The position numbers and the translations under genes were made by a program. Shown piece by piece: positions 6,483 to 7,529 of a stretch of DNA of 7,529 bases (position 1 is its first letter; the number at the start of each line of letters is the position of its first letter). Source of the DNA: Gemmatimonadota bacterium (GTDB lineage: Bacteria > Gemmatimonadota > Gemmatimonadetes > Gemmatimonadales > Gemmatimonadaceae). The notes beneath the pieces were generated by a model, which had not been told where the DNA came from, did not search any database, and saw only the letters and a program-made list of their open reading frames with translations. The stretch spans positions 1-7,529 of the forward strand of contig QHUV01000106.1 of NCBI GenBank assembly GCA_003222065.1, in the 5' to 3' direction.

Positions 6483-6487
6483 CTACG

Positions 6488-7529
6488 ATCAAGAAGCAGC
6501 CCCTGTTGCACCTGCTTTTGCTTGCCGCGGGCGCGCTCGTGACGGTGATTTTCACCCTGTCACGGGTGCAGCCGATATTTGTCCAACGGGAGCCGGTCGT
6601 CGCCGAAATCCTCCGGCACGACTATGTCGACTCGGCGACGCTGCGCGCGCCATGGTTGAATGCGCCCACGGACGTTGCCCTCCGCACGCCTCAGTTCCTG
6701 GGGGATCGCGAGCGCTTCATGCGTGATCTGTTGCGGACTGGCAAGGTGGACGAAACGCGAGCCTGGAGCCTCGCGGACGTGGCGGTGCGCGAGGCGTACC
6801 GTCGTCGAGTGCCCCCAGCGCTCGTGCTTGGCGTGATGTTGACGGAGAACGATGAGCTCAGCTCCACTGCCCGATCGCGGGTTGGCGCCGTGGGCCTCAT
6901 GCAGGTTCATGGAAGCTCCTGGCGTAACGCGCTTGGTCGCCTTTTCGGAACCAACCTTCGCAACGACACCACGAATCTGCGCTACGGCATTTACATCCTG
7001 AGCTACATGGCGCGTCGAGCGAGCAATGACGCCGTCGTCGACTCGGCGAGCGGTGACGTCTCCCTCTTGTCGGACAGCAGTTGGCGGACCGCGCTCTTGC
7101 ATTACAACGGCTGTGTGCGCGGTACCAACACGCCCAACTGCCGCGCGTATCCGGTGACCGTTCAGCGAAACGTGATCGACAATGCGAAAACGACGTGCGA
7201 CGGTCTCGACTTCGAAGCGTGCGTCGCGCGGCCGCTTTGGCTGAGCACCCGCCAACCTCTCGACGGCGTGAGCGTCGACGTCCTTGAAGGTGAGTGTGTC
7301 GCGCTAGTCGGGGAAAGCGGATCCGGAAAGACGACGTTGCTGCGGTGCTTCAATGCGCTCGTTCAGCCCGACGCTGGTCGGGTCCTGGTCGATGGCATGG
7401 ACGTCTCGACCGCGGATGTTATCGAGCTGCGCCGGCGTGTCGGCTACGTACCGCAGGACGGGGGACTGCTCCCGCATTGGCGCGTTGGCCGAAATGTCGA
7501 GCTCGTGTTGCGGCTCCAGCACGCGAATG
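6488..7529 (+). CDS. Lytic transglycosylase (SLT) read in frame into an ABC-transporter ATPase; start codon anomalous, 3' end cut by window
   Basis: One frame is open from the stop at 6443 to the window end. Counting from 6488, residues 2-24 (KKQPLLHLLLLAAGALVTVIF, two lysines then a hydrophobic helix) are a signal anchor. Residues 95-254 are an SLT lysozyme-like domain that cleaves peptidoglycan glycan strands in the periplasm. They contain catalytic Glu120 (VMLTENDELS), GAVGLMQV (133-140), LRYGIYIL (164-171) and ALLHYNG (202-208), with Cys209, Cys218, Cys237 and Cys245 available for disulfides. From about residue 256 the sequence becomes an ABC ATPase. I see no stop or frameshift between them. 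The start is ATC at 6488, with TTG at 6506 as an alternative. This could be a deletion fusion, a remnant or an assembly join. SLT identity is firm; the fused product is doubtful. Confidence 0.75.
   Translation, partial: MKKQPLLHLLLLAAGALVTVIFTLSRVQPIFVQREPVVAEILRHDYVDSATLRAPWLNAPTDVALRTPQFLGDRERFMRDLLRTGKVDETRAWSLADVAVREAYRRRVPPALVLGVMLTENDELSSTARSRVGAVGLMQVHGSSWRNALGRLFGTNLRNDTTNLRYGIYILSYMARRASNDAVVDSASGDVSLLSDSSWRTALLHYNGCVRGTNTPNCRAYPVTVQRNVIDNAKTTCDGLDFEACVARPLWLSTRQPLDGVSVDVLEGECVALVGESGSGKTTLLRCFNALVQPDAGRVLVDGMDVSTADVIELRRRVGYVPQDGGLLPHWRVGRNVELVLRLQHAN
7250..7529 (+). other. ABC-transporter ATPase module (osmoprotectant/glycine-betaine-like), N-terminally incomplete
   Basis: This segment reads LDGVSVDVLEGECVALVG, then Walker A GESGSGKTT (about 7310-7336), a CFNALVQPDAGRVLVDG stretch and a Q-loop region GYVPQDGGLLPHW (Gln codon at 7454). 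The GLLPHW wording after the Q-loop is typical of OpuCA/ProV-like ATPases that power uptake of glycine betaine, choline or related solutes at the inner face of the membrane. The usual first 20-25 residues, with the first beta strand and the A-loop aromatic, are not encoded here in any plus-strand frame. The signature motif, Walker B and H-loop lie beyond the window. No good start codon exists; GTG at 7268 falls inside the domain. Confidence 0.8.

Larger units (their letters stand above)
6167..6487. other. Intergenic region between divergent LysM and transglycosylase genes
   Basis: About 320 bases without a convincing gene. It contains the RBS of the LysM gene (AGAGG, minus strand near 6172-6176), a small hairpin at 6263-6279, a promoter candidate at 6296-6324 facing right, and the RBS at 6478-6482. 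One open frame on the plus strand (6355-6726) overlaps the transglycosylase in another frame and has no protein-like character. On the minus strand only weak -35/-10 candidates are seen for the LysM gene. Confidence 0.6.

Noticed and set aside
6355..6726. 123-aa plus-strand frame in and beyond the gap before the transglycosylase
   Set aside because: It runs through the transglycosylase signal anchor in another frame and is Arg/Pro/Gly-rich with no domain or RBS.
6560..7255. 231-aa minus-strand frame opposite the transglycosylase
   Set aside because: The plus strand encodes a clear SLT domain with catalytic Glu and conserved motifs here. The antisense frame shows none.
7195..7262. Possible frameshift hiding the ATPase N-terminus in another frame
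   Set aside because: I translated the other two plus-strand frames across this stretch. One hits a stop and the other is Arg-rich, and neither resembles the first strand of an ABC ATPase.

Overview
This is a GC-rich, densely coding bacterial window with six complete genes, one small likely gene, and a partial gene at each edge. The best guess for the source is a soil-type member of the Gemmatimonadota or a related phylum. The clues are an outer-membrane beta-barrel (diderm cell), a PadR regulator, a DUF4403-like lipoprotein, and an unknown protein joined to a eukaryote-like fumarylacetoacetase. No rRNA or marker gene is present, so this placement is inference. I saw no tRNA, CRISPR array, insertion sequence or phage gene.

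Layout. Bases 2-271 are the C-terminal end of an outer-membrane beta-barrel protein. A small 71-aa hypothetical protein (296-511) follows, with its Shine-Dalgarno sequence in the loop of a GC-only hairpin. Next is a tight + strand run of three genes: a compact SET-domain protein-lysine methyltransferase (557-1114), a 300-aa protein of unknown function (1142-2044) and fumarylacetoacetase (2057-3382), the last enzyme of tyrosine/homogentisate breakdown. Gaps of 27 and 12 bases suggest co-transcription. The rest of the tyrosine pathway is not in the window.

A PadR-family repressor (3415-3756, minus) is divergent from a DUF4403-like lipoprotein (3884-5263, plus). The space between them holds a good sigma-70-type promoter for padR. 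Two 17-base direct repeats 33 bases apart overlap its -35 hexamer and its transcription start/RBS, which looks like an autoregulatory operator. A convergent minus-strand gene (5294-6166) encodes an unusual membrane-anchored protein with a bacterial-PH/GRAM-like middle domain and a C-terminal LysM domain.

The right end is the oddest part. A lytic transglycosylase (SLT) gene begins near 6488, where a strong Shine-Dalgarno sits at ideal spacing in front of ATC instead of ATG. It reads in one unbroken frame into an ABC-transporter ATPase resembling the osmoprotectant/glycine-betaine type, which lacks its usual N-terminal strand and runs off the window. The exported SLT domain and the normally cytoplasmic ATPase have no membrane segment between them. 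This therefore looks like a deletion fusion, a gene remnant or an assembly join rather than an ordinary bifunctional protein. It is the observation most worth checking.
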